From a virus: a DNA stretch of 40,093 nucleotides. A model generated the notes under the pieces. It saw nothing but the letters and a program-made list of their open reading frames with translations. It was not told where the DNA came from and ran no database searches. Shown here piece after piece: positions 9,399 through 15,932 of this stretch (positions are counted from its first letter, which is position 1; each line of letters starts with the position of its first letter). The stretch spans positions 1 through 40,093 of the IMG/VR virus record IMGVR_UViG_3300021389_000054. One strand, 5' to 3'. A program made the translations under genes and the position numbers.

Positions 9399-11024
9399 TT
9401 AGCCTTCACAACTTGAACATTCTAATATATTTCTAGCAAAGTCTTGAGCGCTACTCTTACTAAATTGATAGTATAAAGTTTTTACACCTTCTTCCCAAGC
9501 ATACAAATACAATTGATTAATTTGTTTAGCAGATACTGATGGGTCAATCATTAAGTTTAGTGACTGAGACTGATCAATATACTTTTGTCTTTGTGCTGCC
9601 TGTAAAACAAGTTCTTTAGGTGATATTTCAACAAAAGACTTAAACACTTCTTTAGTTGGAAAATCAAGATGTTGTACACTTCCGTCTTTACTAAGTATAG
9701 ACTTCCAAGTTTTATCTGTATTTAAGCCATACTTTTCTAATTCACATTCTAAGAATGGGTTTTTATAAACCGTTTTAGACTTAGCAAGATCTTTAATAAA
9801 GTAATTAGATTTGATAGGTTCTATACCCATAGACACAGCACCATGAATAAAACTGCTGGACTTAGTAGGAGCAATAGCCATTAGTGTAGTATTGGCATAA
9901 CCTTCTCTAATAGATGTATAGCCATATTCCGAATGTAACTTTCTAGATGCTATTTCACTTCTATCTTTAATTGTTCTAAATATTTCAGAGTTTAAACCTT
10001 TAGCCTTTAAAGAATCAAAGTTTATTAATTTTGATTGAAATAAAGAATGATAACCTAATACACCTAAACCAATTGCTCTATGCTTTTTAGCAAAGTTATG
10101 AGCTCTTTTCATACCTGGCATAGTTTCTGACTTAATTATAAACTCATCCATTACGGCATTTAAAAAGTATACATATGTTTGTACTGCATCTGTTTCTTTT
10201 ATTTCTTCCCAGTGTAATAAATTAATAGATCCAAGACAACATACAAAAGAGTTGTAGCTATCTGTAGGCAATTGAATTTCAGAACATAAATTTGAAGCTG
10301 TAATTTCCAAACCTAACTCTTTATATGGTGAATTATTATTTGAGTTATCTTTAAACATAATATAAGGAAAACCAAATTCAGATCTACGTTGTATGATCTT
10401 AGCCCATATCTTACGTTTCTTTCTGTCTCCGGCTTTCATTTCTTCCATCCAGGTATCACTAACTGTGATGCCATACTGTAAGTTTTGTATTGGGTTTCCC
10501 TCAGTACCAATATCTAAGAACTCTTCAATATCTTTATGTTCTACAGGTAGATATACTGCGCATGCTCCACGTCTTGCTTCAGATTGTTTACACACATCCA
10601 CAACAGTGTCATATATTCTAGCATAGTGTATGGGTCCATCTGCAAAGCCACCTGTAGATATAACACTACCTCTTGGTCTTATATTACCTAAGTAAGCACT
10701 AGTACCCCCTCCATATTTAGACATCATTCCTATCTCTCGTCCTGCATTAAGTATGCTATCTAGATTATCATCAATGTTAGATCCATAACAACTAATTGGT
10801 AAGCCTTTTTGTTTTCCAAAGTTAATCCATACAGGAGTTGACAAAGAGTAATAACCTTTTGCCATATAATCCTCAAATTTTTCTGCAAAACCTTTTATAT
10901 TCAAATACTTTTCTGCCTTGATAGCAATGTCTTTGATTCTTTGTTCAGGGCTTTCTGATATATATCCTCTTGATAAAAATGTGCGGCTGTCTTCATTTAG
11001 CCAGTAATATTTATTATATTCCAT
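9399..11024 (-). CDS. nrdA: Ribonucleoside-diphosphate reductase alpha subunit, compact class I
   Basis: 541 residues, against about 760 for E. coli NrdA. It reduces ribonucleotides to deoxyribonucleotides using the radical supplied by NrdB. Visible residues: redox cysteines C79 (PISCYG) and C262 (VCCLGSINL), active-site NLCSE with N245, C247 and E249, radical-transfer pair Y518-Y519 (LYYQFSK) and a C-terminal re-reduction pair CSSC (536-539). The N-terminal ATP-cone is absent: the protein starts close to the catalytic 10-stranded barrel, so the usual dATP off-switch is probably missing, as in several phage enzymes. It lies 14 bases downstream of nrdB. No intein or frameshift was seen. Confidence 0.95.
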   Translation of the reverse strand: MEYNKYYWLNEDSRTFLSRGYISESPEQRIKDIAIKAEKYLNIKGFAEKFEDYMAKGYYSLSTPVWINFGKQKGLPISCYGSNIDDNLDSILNAGREIGMMSKYGGGTSAYLGNIRPRGSVISTGGFADGPIHYARIYDTVVDVCKQSEARRGACAVYLPVEHKDIEEFLDIGTEGNPIQNLQYGITVSDTWMEEMKAGDRKKRKIWAKIIQRRSEFGFPYIMFKDNSNNNSPYKELGLEITASNLCSEIQLPTDSYNSFVCCLGSINLLHWEEIKETDAVQTYVYFLNAVMDEFIIKSETMPGMKRAHNFAKKHRAIGLGVLGYHSLFQSKLINFDSLKAKGLNSEIFRTIKDRSEIASRKLHSEYGYTSIREGYANTTLMAIAPTKSSSFIHGAVSMGIEPIKSNYFIKDLAKSKTVYKNPFLECELEKYGLNTDKTWKSILSKDGSVQHLDFPTKEVFKSFVEISPKELVLQAAQRQKYIDQSQSLNLMIDPSVSAKQINQLYLYAWEEGVKTLYYQFSKSSAQDFARNILECSSCEG

Positions 11025-11038
11025 AATTGTTGGTTTAA

Positions 11039-12019
11039 TTAGAATAAGTCATCAACCGTGATGCTTTTACTTTTTTTATTGTAATCAACACTTTTTTTGT
11101 AGAAAAAATCTCCTTCTTTTGTTCCAGTAATCTCTATATCAAACCATTCTACTGATTTTAATATATCATAATTAACTTCAAAGATTGGTTTCATACCTAT
11201 CTTTTCTAAAGAATTATTAAATCTATTTTTTATAAAGTGTTCTATAGTAGTTTGTGGTAAAAAATTGAGCTCACCTTTTTCAAAGATCCAATCTAGTATG
11301 CCACATTCTGCTCTATATGCTTTTCTACATGCAGAATAAATAAGCTCTTGAAATTCTACATCAAACCACTCAGGGTTTTCTTTTTTGATGATATTAATAA
11401 TCTCAGCACCAAAGTTACCATGTATCTCTTCTTCTTTACTGGTAGCCTCAACAACATTAGATATACCCTTAAGCACATTCTTTTCTTTATTAAAACTCAT
11501 CATGATTAAGAACTGACTAAATAAACTTACGTGCTCTATAAATAAAGAAAACAAAAGTACAGATTTAGTGTACATTTTATCATCTCTAGAACGTGTTCCA
11601 TCAAGATACTTTTTTAAATACTTAAGTCTTCCTTTAATAGCAGGTACTTCAACTACTGATTGAAATTCTTTTTCTAAACCTAATATTCTAAGTAGTCTAG
11701 CATATGCATCTTTATGACGTACCTCTGACTCAGCAAAAGTAAAACCAACGTCACCTACTTCTGTAATAGGCATGCGTTTATATAGGTCACCCCAAAAAGT
11801 CTTTACATTAACTTCTATTTGTGCAATAGCTAACATAGTTTTTTTTATAACATCTTTTTCATTATTTGAAATTGTTATTTTAAAATCTTGTATATCTTCT
11901 GTAAAATTAAATTCTGTGTCTATCCAGTAGGAATGTCTTATTGCATCTTTGTATGCTAGTAGTTGTGGGTATTCATAAGGTAATATGTTTGTTCTGCTTT
12001 TAAAAATGTTTTTATTCAT
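11039..12019 (-). CDS. nrdB: Ribonucleoside-diphosphate reductase beta subunit, class I
   Basis: 326 residues; a ferritin-like diiron protein that generates the radical for NrdA. The metal and radical motif ExxHxxxY is intact as E99, H102 and Y106 (SEVRHKDAY), which suggests a tyrosyl-radical enzyme rather than a Tyr-less Mn/Fe type. The second half-site shows E162 (FIEHVSLFS) and E197/H200 (KEEEIH). The C-terminus ends VDDLF, a short acidic-hydrophobic tail of the kind that docks onto NrdA. nrdB comes first in the operon, then nrdA. A terminator-like hairpin lies between the upstream small gene and this one, so nrdBA probably has its own promoter in 12020-12063. Confidence 0.95.
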   Translation of the reverse strand: MNKNIFKSRTNILPYEYPQLLAYKDAIRHSYWIDTEFNFTEDIQDFKITISNNEKDVIKKTMLAIAQIEVNVKTFWGDLYKRMPITEVGDVGFTFAESEVRHKDAYARLLRILGLEKEFQSVVEVPAIKGRLKYLKKYLDGTRSRDDKMYTKSVLLFSLFIEHVSLFSQFLIMMSFNKEKNVLKGISNVVEATSKEEEIHGNFGAEIINIIKKENPEWFDVEFQELIYSACRKAYRAECGILDWIFEKGELNFLPQTTIEHFIKNRFNNSLEKIGMKPIFEVNYDILKSVEWFDIEITGTKEGDFFYKKSVDYNKKSKSITVDDLF

Positions 12020-12063
12020 ATTGGGTTTATTTATGTAATTAATATATATTCCTTATAGGATAT

Positions 12064-12092
12064 AAAAGCCGCACCTTAGAAAAAAGTGCAGC
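12064..12092 (-). terminator. Intrinsic terminator upstream of nrdB (minus strand)
   Basis: Read on the minus strand, GCTGCAC (12086-12092) pairs with GTGCGGC (12068-12074), giving a 7-bp stem with one G-T wobble and an 11-nt loop, followed by TTTT. It would end transcripts of the 62-residue gene at 12138 before they reach nrdB. The U-tract is short, so termination may be partial. Confidence 0.55.
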
Positions 12093-12137
12093 AGTTAAGT
12101 AATTATAAAGTATGAAATATTTATGAGACTTAAAAGA

Positions 12138-12326
12138 CTAATCACTGATATTTACATAACTTAATGTCAAAAAAATTAAACCTACTTCTATACCTGTTAC
12201 GGGACGGTATTTTTCATCTGTACATAGGACTTCACAGTTGACTGCTTTAATTCCTAAAAGAGTTTCCGTAGGGAAAAACTCTATACTAAATTTATTTTTA
12301 AATTGTATTGGATCTATTTTATTCAT
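12138..12326 (-). CDS. Small phage protein of unknown function
   Basis: 62 residues (MNKIDPIQFKNKFS...), with two cysteines (C31 and C35), a central charged part and a hydrophobic C-terminal strand (IEVGLIFLTLSYVNI). No domain is recognised. It is the first minus-strand gene left of the divergent regulatory region and is followed by a terminator-like hairpin, so it looks like a separate short transcript. Its start is the only in-frame ATG. Confidence 0.55.
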   Translation of the reverse strand: MNKIDPIQFKNKFSIEFFPTETLLGIKAVNCEVLCTDEKYRPVTGIEVGLIFLTLSYVNISD

Positions 12327-12383
12327 AAATTAAAATTTATTGGATTACTAAAATGATTATAATTTGAGCATCCATTGGCTAAC

Positions 12384-12400
12384 AAAGATAATATATCTTT
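12384..12400. promoter_or_regulatory. Perfect palindrome in divergent intergenic region (candidate operator 1)
   Basis: AAAGATA-ATA-TATCTTT is a perfect 7-bp-arm inverted repeat between the minus-strand gene starting at 12326 and the plus-strand gene train starting at 12470. Its position and symmetry suit a dimeric repressor or activator site. A second palindrome lies 22 bases to the right. No promoter matching the Bacteroidetes TTTG / TAnnTTTG consensus could be placed with confidence. Confidence 0.4.
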
Positions 12401-12422
12401 ATGTGTTTCAGTTGTTATATTG

Positions 12423-12437
12423 ATACAAAATTTGTAT
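12423..12437. promoter_or_regulatory. Perfect palindrome in divergent intergenic region (candidate operator 2)
   Basis: ATACAAA-A-TTTGTAT is a perfect inverted repeat with 7-bp arms, 33 bases before the ATG at 12470. It differs in sequence from the palindrome at 12384-12400, so the two may bind different factors or form alternative hairpins in the leader of the late-gene transcript. Confidence 0.4.
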
Positions 12438-12469
12438 ATTATTTATATAGTACCCTAAAATACTCAGTG

Positions 12470-12727
12470 ATGATAAAAAAATTTTTAAAAAAACTAATAC
12501 ATATTATTTGGACATTTAGTTTACAAGATTATTGGAAAGCTATTTGGTCAAAGACGTCTGTTGATGAAAAAGCAATAGCTACTGTTAAAGAGGTTAAAAA
12601 AAGATTTAAGTTAACAGCTGATGAGCTAGCTGATGTTGGTAGAGCAATAAAGGAAGTTGGTAATCAACTTGGAGATATTGATGATGCTGTTAAAGGCAAA
12701 GCAAGAAAGGGCAGAAAGAAAAAATAA
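12470..12727 (+). CDS. Small basic phage protein, first gene of the plus-strand virion block
   Basis: 85 residues from the ATG at 12470 (GTG at 12467 is an alternative). The frame is open further upstream to 12401, but that extension crosses the regulatory region and reads as low-complexity sequence. The N-terminus is basic and amphipathic (MIKKFLKKLIHIIWTF), the middle is a charged helix (KEVKKRFKLTADELADVGRA) and the C-terminus is very basic (KGKARKGRKKK). This pattern suits a nucleic-acid-binding or virion-internal protein, but no family is recognised. Its stop overlaps the next start (TAATG), suggesting translational coupling. Confidence 0.7.
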   Translation: MIKKFLKKLIHIIWTFSLQDYWKAIWSKTSVDEKAIATVKEVKKRFKLTADELADVGRAIKEVGNQLGDIDDAVKGKARKGRKKK

Positions 12728-12852
12728 TGGCTAGAATTATAACAGGTGTATATAAAAAAGTGTCTGGTAAAAAAAGACCAGGTATACATAGTAAAAATGC
12801 ATCTAAAGGTCAAAATGGTTATAAACAAAAATACAGAGGTCAAGGAAGATGA
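12727..12852 (+). CDS. 41-residue basic micro-protein
   Basis: Starts in a TAATG overlap with the previous gene and encodes a Lys/Arg/Gly-rich peptide starting MARIITGVYKKVSGKKRPG and ending KYRGQGR. There are no acidic residues at all. The composition suggests nucleic-acid binding or a structural filler. The overlap on both sides (TAATG before, ATGA after) and the good reading frame support it as a real gene. Function unknown. Confidence 0.6.
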   Translation: MARIITGVYKKVSGKKRPGIHSKNASKGQNGYKQKYRGQGR

Positions 12853-12950
12853 GACAAGTATGTTTATTTATACAATGGATTACGAGAGGTAAAATTTGTT
12901 TAGGGCATTGCCGTCAAGGTTTATGTCATAAGACAAAAAGCTCAGTGTAA
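12849..12950 (+). CDS. 33-residue Cys-rich micro-protein
   Basis: Starts in an ATGA overlap with the preceding basic peptide and ends in a TAATG overlap with the next gene. It contains four cysteines (C5, C17, C21, C26) and two histidines (H20, H27); C17-x3-C21-x4-C26-H27 could bind a metal. No known family is recognised. Support comes mainly from the exact overlaps on both sides. Confidence 0.5.
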   Translation: MRQVCLFIQWITRGKICLGHCRQGLCHKTKSSV

Positions 12951-13093
12951 TGAATTGGGAATTAGAAATTGCATTTCATTGGCCACATGATAGATTGGCT
13001 CTTGGATGGGATATAATTAGACCTGATAAAGAGTTTAATTATAACACAATAAAATTATATATGTTTTTTGTTACATTAACATTAGACTTTTAA
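12950..13093 (+). CDS. 47-residue conserved-type phage micro-protein
   Basis: Encodes MNWELEIAFHWPHDRLALGW, continues through DIIRPDKEFNYNTIKLYMF and ends TLTLDF. The alternating hydrophobic pattern suggests a small beta-rich fold. Short proteins of this kind (ALGW followed by a Tyr/Thr-rich strand) are, as I recall, common in marine tailed phages, with unknown function. It overlaps the previous gene by TAATG. Confidence 0.6.
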   Translation: MNWELEIAFHWPHDRLALGWDIIRPDKEFNYNTIKLYMFFVTLTLDF

Positions 13094-13104
13094 ATAATAA
13101 TAAT

Positions 13105-13317
13105 ATGAAAAAAAATAGACCTTGTTTACCTATGCAAAAAGAACCAAAGAGTGCTGGAAAATTATTATCCAGTAATGGTGGTGAGTTAAATGAAATGATG
13201 ATGGGTTCAGTAATTGCTAAAATGCGAGAAGGTGGAAACGCAAAAAGAGTTGCTAGTAAAGCAGACGGCACAGAACAATTACAATCATATAAAATAGGTG
13301 GTTGGACACATTCATAA
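13105..13317 (+). CDS. Small basic phage protein of unknown function
   Basis: 70 residues starting MKKNRPCLPMQKEPKSAGKL, with a Met-rich centre (NEMMMGSVIAKM) and a C-terminus rich in Gly, Lys and Ser. No domain is recognised. It belongs to the series of tiny basic proteins in front of the fibre-like gene at 13330, 12 bases downstream. The antisense frame over it is a shadow. Confidence 0.6.
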   Translation: MKKNRPCLPMQKEPKSAGKLLSSNGGELNEMMMGSVIAKMREGGNAKRVASKADGTEQLQSYKIGGWTHS

Positions 13318-13329
13318 ATAAAACAAAAG

Positions 13330-14193
13330 ATGAATATCTTAACTGATGTATTAAGTTTAATTAAAAGATCTGTTTTTGCAAAGAAAGCAAGTTTAGATGA
13401 TGTTCTTATCTTAGGAGTTAATGAACAACCTGAAATGACAGGGGTTGCATCACCAATACCCTATAAAAGCATAAAGGTTATAAAAGTGAGAGATTTAAAG
13501 GTTGCTGCTGAACATTGTGGGCAGGCTAATTCTCCAGCTACTCCAGCTGCTGGCACAGGACAAGTATATCAGAAGACAGTATCTGATGAAGTTGAAGAGA
13601 CTTGTACTGTATATTTCAGATCTCTGAAGTCTCTGAGTAGCAACCTAACTCTTGCTAATTCATCAGATGATGATTATGTAGAGATAACAACAAGTGGTGA
13701 GCCAAATACAGCTGCAAGCGTAGGTACTGGATTTGCTATTTGGAAAGACAAAGTTGGTGAAACATTAAACTTTAGATCTTTAGTAGGAGGTACAAATGTA
13801 ACATTGGCACAAACTGCAAATGAAATAACAATAAATGCCACAGATAGTAAGCCATATACAAGCTATGTAGCATTAATAGCACAAGCGGGTACAGCGGCTC
13901 CGGTGGCTACAGTATTAGAAAATACAACAGGTAAAACATTTACTTTTGTCCGTACAAGTGTAGGAAATTATGATGTAACATATGATTCAGCTGTTGCTGA
14001 CGCAGACAAAGTAGTTATAGATTTAAGTATGACATTTAGAGGGGCAGGGACAGCCTATGCAAATGCAAATGTTCATAGTACAAATACTAATGGATTTAAA
14101 ATTGTTGCAGTAACCCAAGACTCTTCTGGATTAGAGATAGCAAGTGATGATGTATTTCTTAGAACACCACTAACAATAAAAATATATTCGTAA
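13330..14193 (+). CDS. Fibre-like virion protein
   Basis: 287 residues. The N-terminal 60 residues are charged and probably form a virion attachment segment. The middle is a Ser/Thr/Asn-rich beta stretch, including FAIWKDKVGETLNFRSLV and GGTNVTLAQTANEITINAT, a pattern frequent in phage tail fibres where a 'lead-in' precedes repeated strands. The C-terminal 120 residues are Ala/Thr/Val-rich strands that could form a knob. It overlaps the holin start by TAATG, placing it in the late virion/lysis block. The exact location in the particle is not known. Confidence 0.65.
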   Translation: MNILTDVLSLIKRSVFAKKASLDDVLILGVNEQPEMTGVASPIPYKSIKVIKVRDLKVAAEHCGQANSPATPAAGTGQVYQKTVSDEVEETCTVYFRSLKSLSSNLTLANSSDDDYVEITTSGEPNTAASVGTGFAIWKDKVGETLNFRSLVGGTNVTLAQTANEITINATDSKPYTSYVALIAQAGTAAPVATVLENTTGKTFTFVRTSVGNYDVTYDSAVADADKVVIDLSMTFRGAGTAYANANVHSTNTNGFKIVAVTQDSSGLEIASDDVFLRTPLTIKIYS

Positions 14194-14666
14194 TGAGCAC
14201 AAAACCTAAAAAGAAATTTAGTGAAACTAAAGTAGGAAAATTCTTAACAGATAAAGTACCTTCTATAGTGGGTTTAGTTGGTAATGCACTACCAGATGCT
14301 GGTGTATTAGGTTTGGTTAAAGGTTTAATACAAAAAGAACCAGACATTGTATTACCTCCAGAGGATAAAGAAAAAGCATTAAAACTATTAGAACAAGACA
14401 TGGTTGAAATGCAAGAGGTAAGTAAGAGATGGCAAGCAGACATGAAGTCAGATTCATATTTATCAAAAAATACAAGACCATTAACTCTGATATTTTTGAC
14501 TGTTTCATTAGTTATCTTTATCTTGTTAGATGGTTTTGACATAGACTTTAGTATTGATGGAGGCTGGGTAGATTTACTTAAGTCACTTTTAATAACTGTC
14601 TATGTAGCTTATTTTGGTTCTAGAGGAGCTGAAAAATTTAAAACAATTAGTAATAACAACAAATAA
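14193..14666 (+). CDS. Putative holin (phage 3TM holin type)
   Basis: 157 residues. A long cytosolic amphipathic N-terminal part (with DKEKALKLLEQDMVEMQEVSKRW) precedes the motif DSYLSKNTRPLTLIFLTVS and hydrophobic segments at about 97-111 and 125-142, ending in YVAYFGSRGAEKF. This arrangement, with SKNTRPLTL before the first helix and YFGSRGAEK at the end, matches the 3TM phage holin family seen in many marine phages and gene transfer agents. It would permeabilise the inner membrane at lysis. No endolysin was recognised in the window. The start is the ATG in a TAATG overlap with the fibre-like gene. Confidence 0.75.
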   Translation: MSTKPKKKFSETKVGKFLTDKVPSIVGLVGNALPDAGVLGLVKGLIQKEPDIVLPPEDKEKALKLLEQDMVEMQEVSKRWQADMKSDSYLSKNTRPLTLIFLTVSLVIFILLDGFDIDFSIDGGWVDLLKSLLITVYVAYFGSRGAEKFKTISNNNK

Positions 14667-14678
14667 AAATTAGAAAAC

Positions 14679-14954
14679 ATGGGAACAAAAAAAGGAATGA
14701 AACGCAAAACAGCTAGGAGAGCTTATATGCCAAAAGCTGAGATGGGTGGCGGTGGATTCACTTATGGTGCAGGAGACGGTGATATATCTCCAAGAGAAGC
14801 AAACATGAACCAGATGGCTGCAGGTGGTGGTCTTAAAGGCTTTAAAAGCGGTGGTAGTGTTATGGATGGAATGGAAAAACCTAGTTATAAAAAAGGTGGC
14901 ACTAAGAAAGGTATGAAAAGAAAAACTGCACGTAGAGCTTACATGAAAAAATAA
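14679..14954 (+). CDS. Gly/Lys-rich protein with identical terminal repeats
   Basis: 91 residues. Residues 2-17 and 74-89 are the same 16-residue sequence (GTKKGMKRKTARRAYM), separated by a Gly/Met-rich linker with GGG and KSGG runs. The two copies differ at 11 of 48 bases, all silent. A strongly basic motif repeated at each end suggests a bridging role, for example binding two sites on DNA or on a virion shell (inference). No domain is recognised, although Gly-rich 'AAGGG...SGG' small proteins are common in marine phages. Confidence 0.7.
   Translation: MGTKKGMKRKTARRAYMPKAEMGGGGFTYGAGDGDISPREANMNQMAAGGGLKGFKSGGSVMDGMEKPSYKKGGTKKGMKRKTARRAYMKK
14682..14729 (+). repeat. Silent-diverged direct repeat, copy 1
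   Basis: 48 bases encoding GTKKGMKRKTARRAYM at the N-terminus of the 91-residue protein. The second copy is at 14898-14945. Eleven bases differ and none changes the protein, so selection acts on the peptide. Confidence 0.9.
14898..14945 (+). repeat. Silent-diverged direct repeat, copy 2
   Basis: 48 bases encoding the same 16 residues as 14682-14729, just before the C-terminal KK and stop of the same gene. Confidence 0.9.
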
Positions 14955-14959
14955 AAGTT

Positions 14960-15235
14960 ATGCCAGCAAAAAAAATTAAACCTGCTAAAAAAATAGGAAC
15001 TATGCCTAAAAGTGTAGTATCTTATAAAAAAGGAGGGTCTAAAAAATCTGGTAAAAACTGGATCAAAGGTGCAATTAAAAAGCCGGGTGCTTTAAAAGCT
15101 ACTGCAAAAAGAGCAGGTGCTATGAAAGCTGATGGAACTATTAAAAAATCTTGGCTCAGAGAAAAAGCAAAAGGTAGTGGTAAGACTGCACAGCGTGCTA
15201 GACTTGCTTTAACATTAGGTAAAATGAAAAAATAA
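14960..15235 (+). CDS. Small Lys-rich phage protein
   Basis: 91 residues, about a third Lys or Arg. The C-terminal half (IKKPGALKATAKRAGAMKAD, then a KSWLREKAKGSGKTAQRARLALTL stretch) resembles a short basic domain found in many phage and some bacterial small proteins that ends in 'ARLALTL'; I cannot name the family with certainty. It is likely a nucleic-acid-binding or virion-internal protein. It overlaps the CDGSH-like peptide downstream by TAATG. Confidence 0.7.
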   Translation: MPAKKIKPAKKIGTMPKSVVSYKKGGSKKSGKNWIKGAIKKPGALKATAKRAGAMKADGTIKKSWLREKAKGSGKTAQRARLALTLGKMKK

Positions 15236-15321
15236 TGAATAATAAAGGAGTACAATGTATATGTGGATGCACACAAAATCCTGATGGGTTATGTGATGGT
15301 TCACATTTATTAAATAAATAA
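15235..15321 (+). CDS. 28-residue CDGSH-like iron-sulfur peptide
   Basis: Encodes MNNKGVQCICGCTQNPDGLC followed by DGSHLLNK. CDGSH iron-sulfur domains bind a [2Fe-2S] cluster with three Cys and one His in the pattern C-x-C-x8-C-D-G-S/A-H. Here C8, C10, C20 and H24 are all present with an intact CDGSH, and the middle spacer is nine residues, one more than usual. An extra C12 is present. The gene starts in a TAATG overlap and fills the gap between two small basic genes. It is far shorter than known single CDGSH proteins, so cluster binding would need a dimer or partner. Confidence 0.6.
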   Translation: MNNKGVQCICGCTQNPDGLCDGSHLLNK

Positions 15322-15325
15322 AACT

Positions 15326-15571
15326 ATGGGAGCATCAAAGAAAAAAATATCTTTTCCTATGAAGGATCAAAGATATGTTAGAGAAACAACTAATAGTTAT
15401 TATAATCCAACTTCTGTAACTCAAGCTATTCAACAAAAAAAGAATAGAAAGGCAGTAGAAGCAAAGATTAAAATGGCTAAAAAAACAAATTTAAATCCAC
15501 CACAAAAGTCTACTAGAGCTAAAGAACCTGTTCAGTCAGCTGCTTTTAAGAATGGATATAGAAATAGTTAA
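15326..15571 (+). CDS. Small basic phage protein of unknown function
   Basis: 81 residues starting MGASKKKISFPMKDQRYVRE, rich in Lys, Gln, Asn and Ser, with a helical middle (AIQQKKNRKAVEAKIKMAKK). No domain is recognised. A TAAATAAA leader lies just before the ATG. It belongs to the small-protein series in the virion/lysis block. Confidence 0.6.
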   Translation: MGASKKKISFPMKDQRYVRETTNSYYNPTSVTQAIQQKKNRKAVEAKIKMAKKTNLNPPQKSTRAKEPVQSAAFKNGYRNS

Positions 15572-15576
15572 AAATT

Positions 15577-15921
15577 ATGGCACAATTAACAGCCCAACAG
15601 ATATCACAATCTGGTTTAGAACCAACGTATGTCACACCCGCAGTGGGTGGTGATCAATTGGCTAATACAGGAAAAGAATTTTTTCATGTACAAAATAATG
15701 GTGCAGTTGCAATGACTGCAACTTTAGTACCTTATGTTACTACCTATGAAGATCCTTCATTAGGTAAATTAGTTAAAGAAAATGCGGTTTTAAATTTAGC
15801 AGCAGGTGAAGAAGGTTTTTTGGGGCCGTTTGAAATTGCTGCCTTCAGTAGTACTGACGGTAATATAACAATAACATGCTCAGCTCAAACAAGTATATTG
15901 GTTGCAGCTTTGTATTTATAA
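15577..15921 (+). CDS. Small beta-rich virion protein, decoration-like
   Basis: 114 residues. It starts MAQLTAQQISQSGLEPTYVT, followed by G-x-Q-x-ANTGKEFFHVQNNG, beta strands and a segment LAAGEEGFLGPFEIAAFS before the C-terminal strands. The layout (short N-terminal helix, 'HVxNNGA' strand, 'GPF' turn) is typical of small phage structural proteins annotated as head decoration or completion proteins. Position, directly before the large adhesin gene, agrees with a virion role. The assignment is by pattern only. Confidence 0.6.
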   Translation: MAQLTAQQISQSGLEPTYVTPAVGGDQLANTGKEFFHVQNNGAVAMTATLVPYVTTYEDPSLGKLVKENAVLNLAAGEEGFLGPFEIAAFSSTDGNITITCSAQTSILVAALYL

Positions 15922-15932
15922 ATAATTGAATC

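Noticed and set aside
12401-12469. Upstream extension of the gene at 12470
   Set aside because: It would place coding sequence over the palindrome at 12423-12437, and the residues look random (MCFSCYIDTKFVYYLYSTLK).
13071-13271. 66-residue minus-strand open frame
   Set aside because: Antisense shadow of the 70-residue basic gene, with hydrophobic composition due to reversed Lys codons.
14159-14542. 127-residue minus-strand open frame
   Set aside because: Fully antisense to the holin gene, which has a clear family pattern and TAATG coupling.
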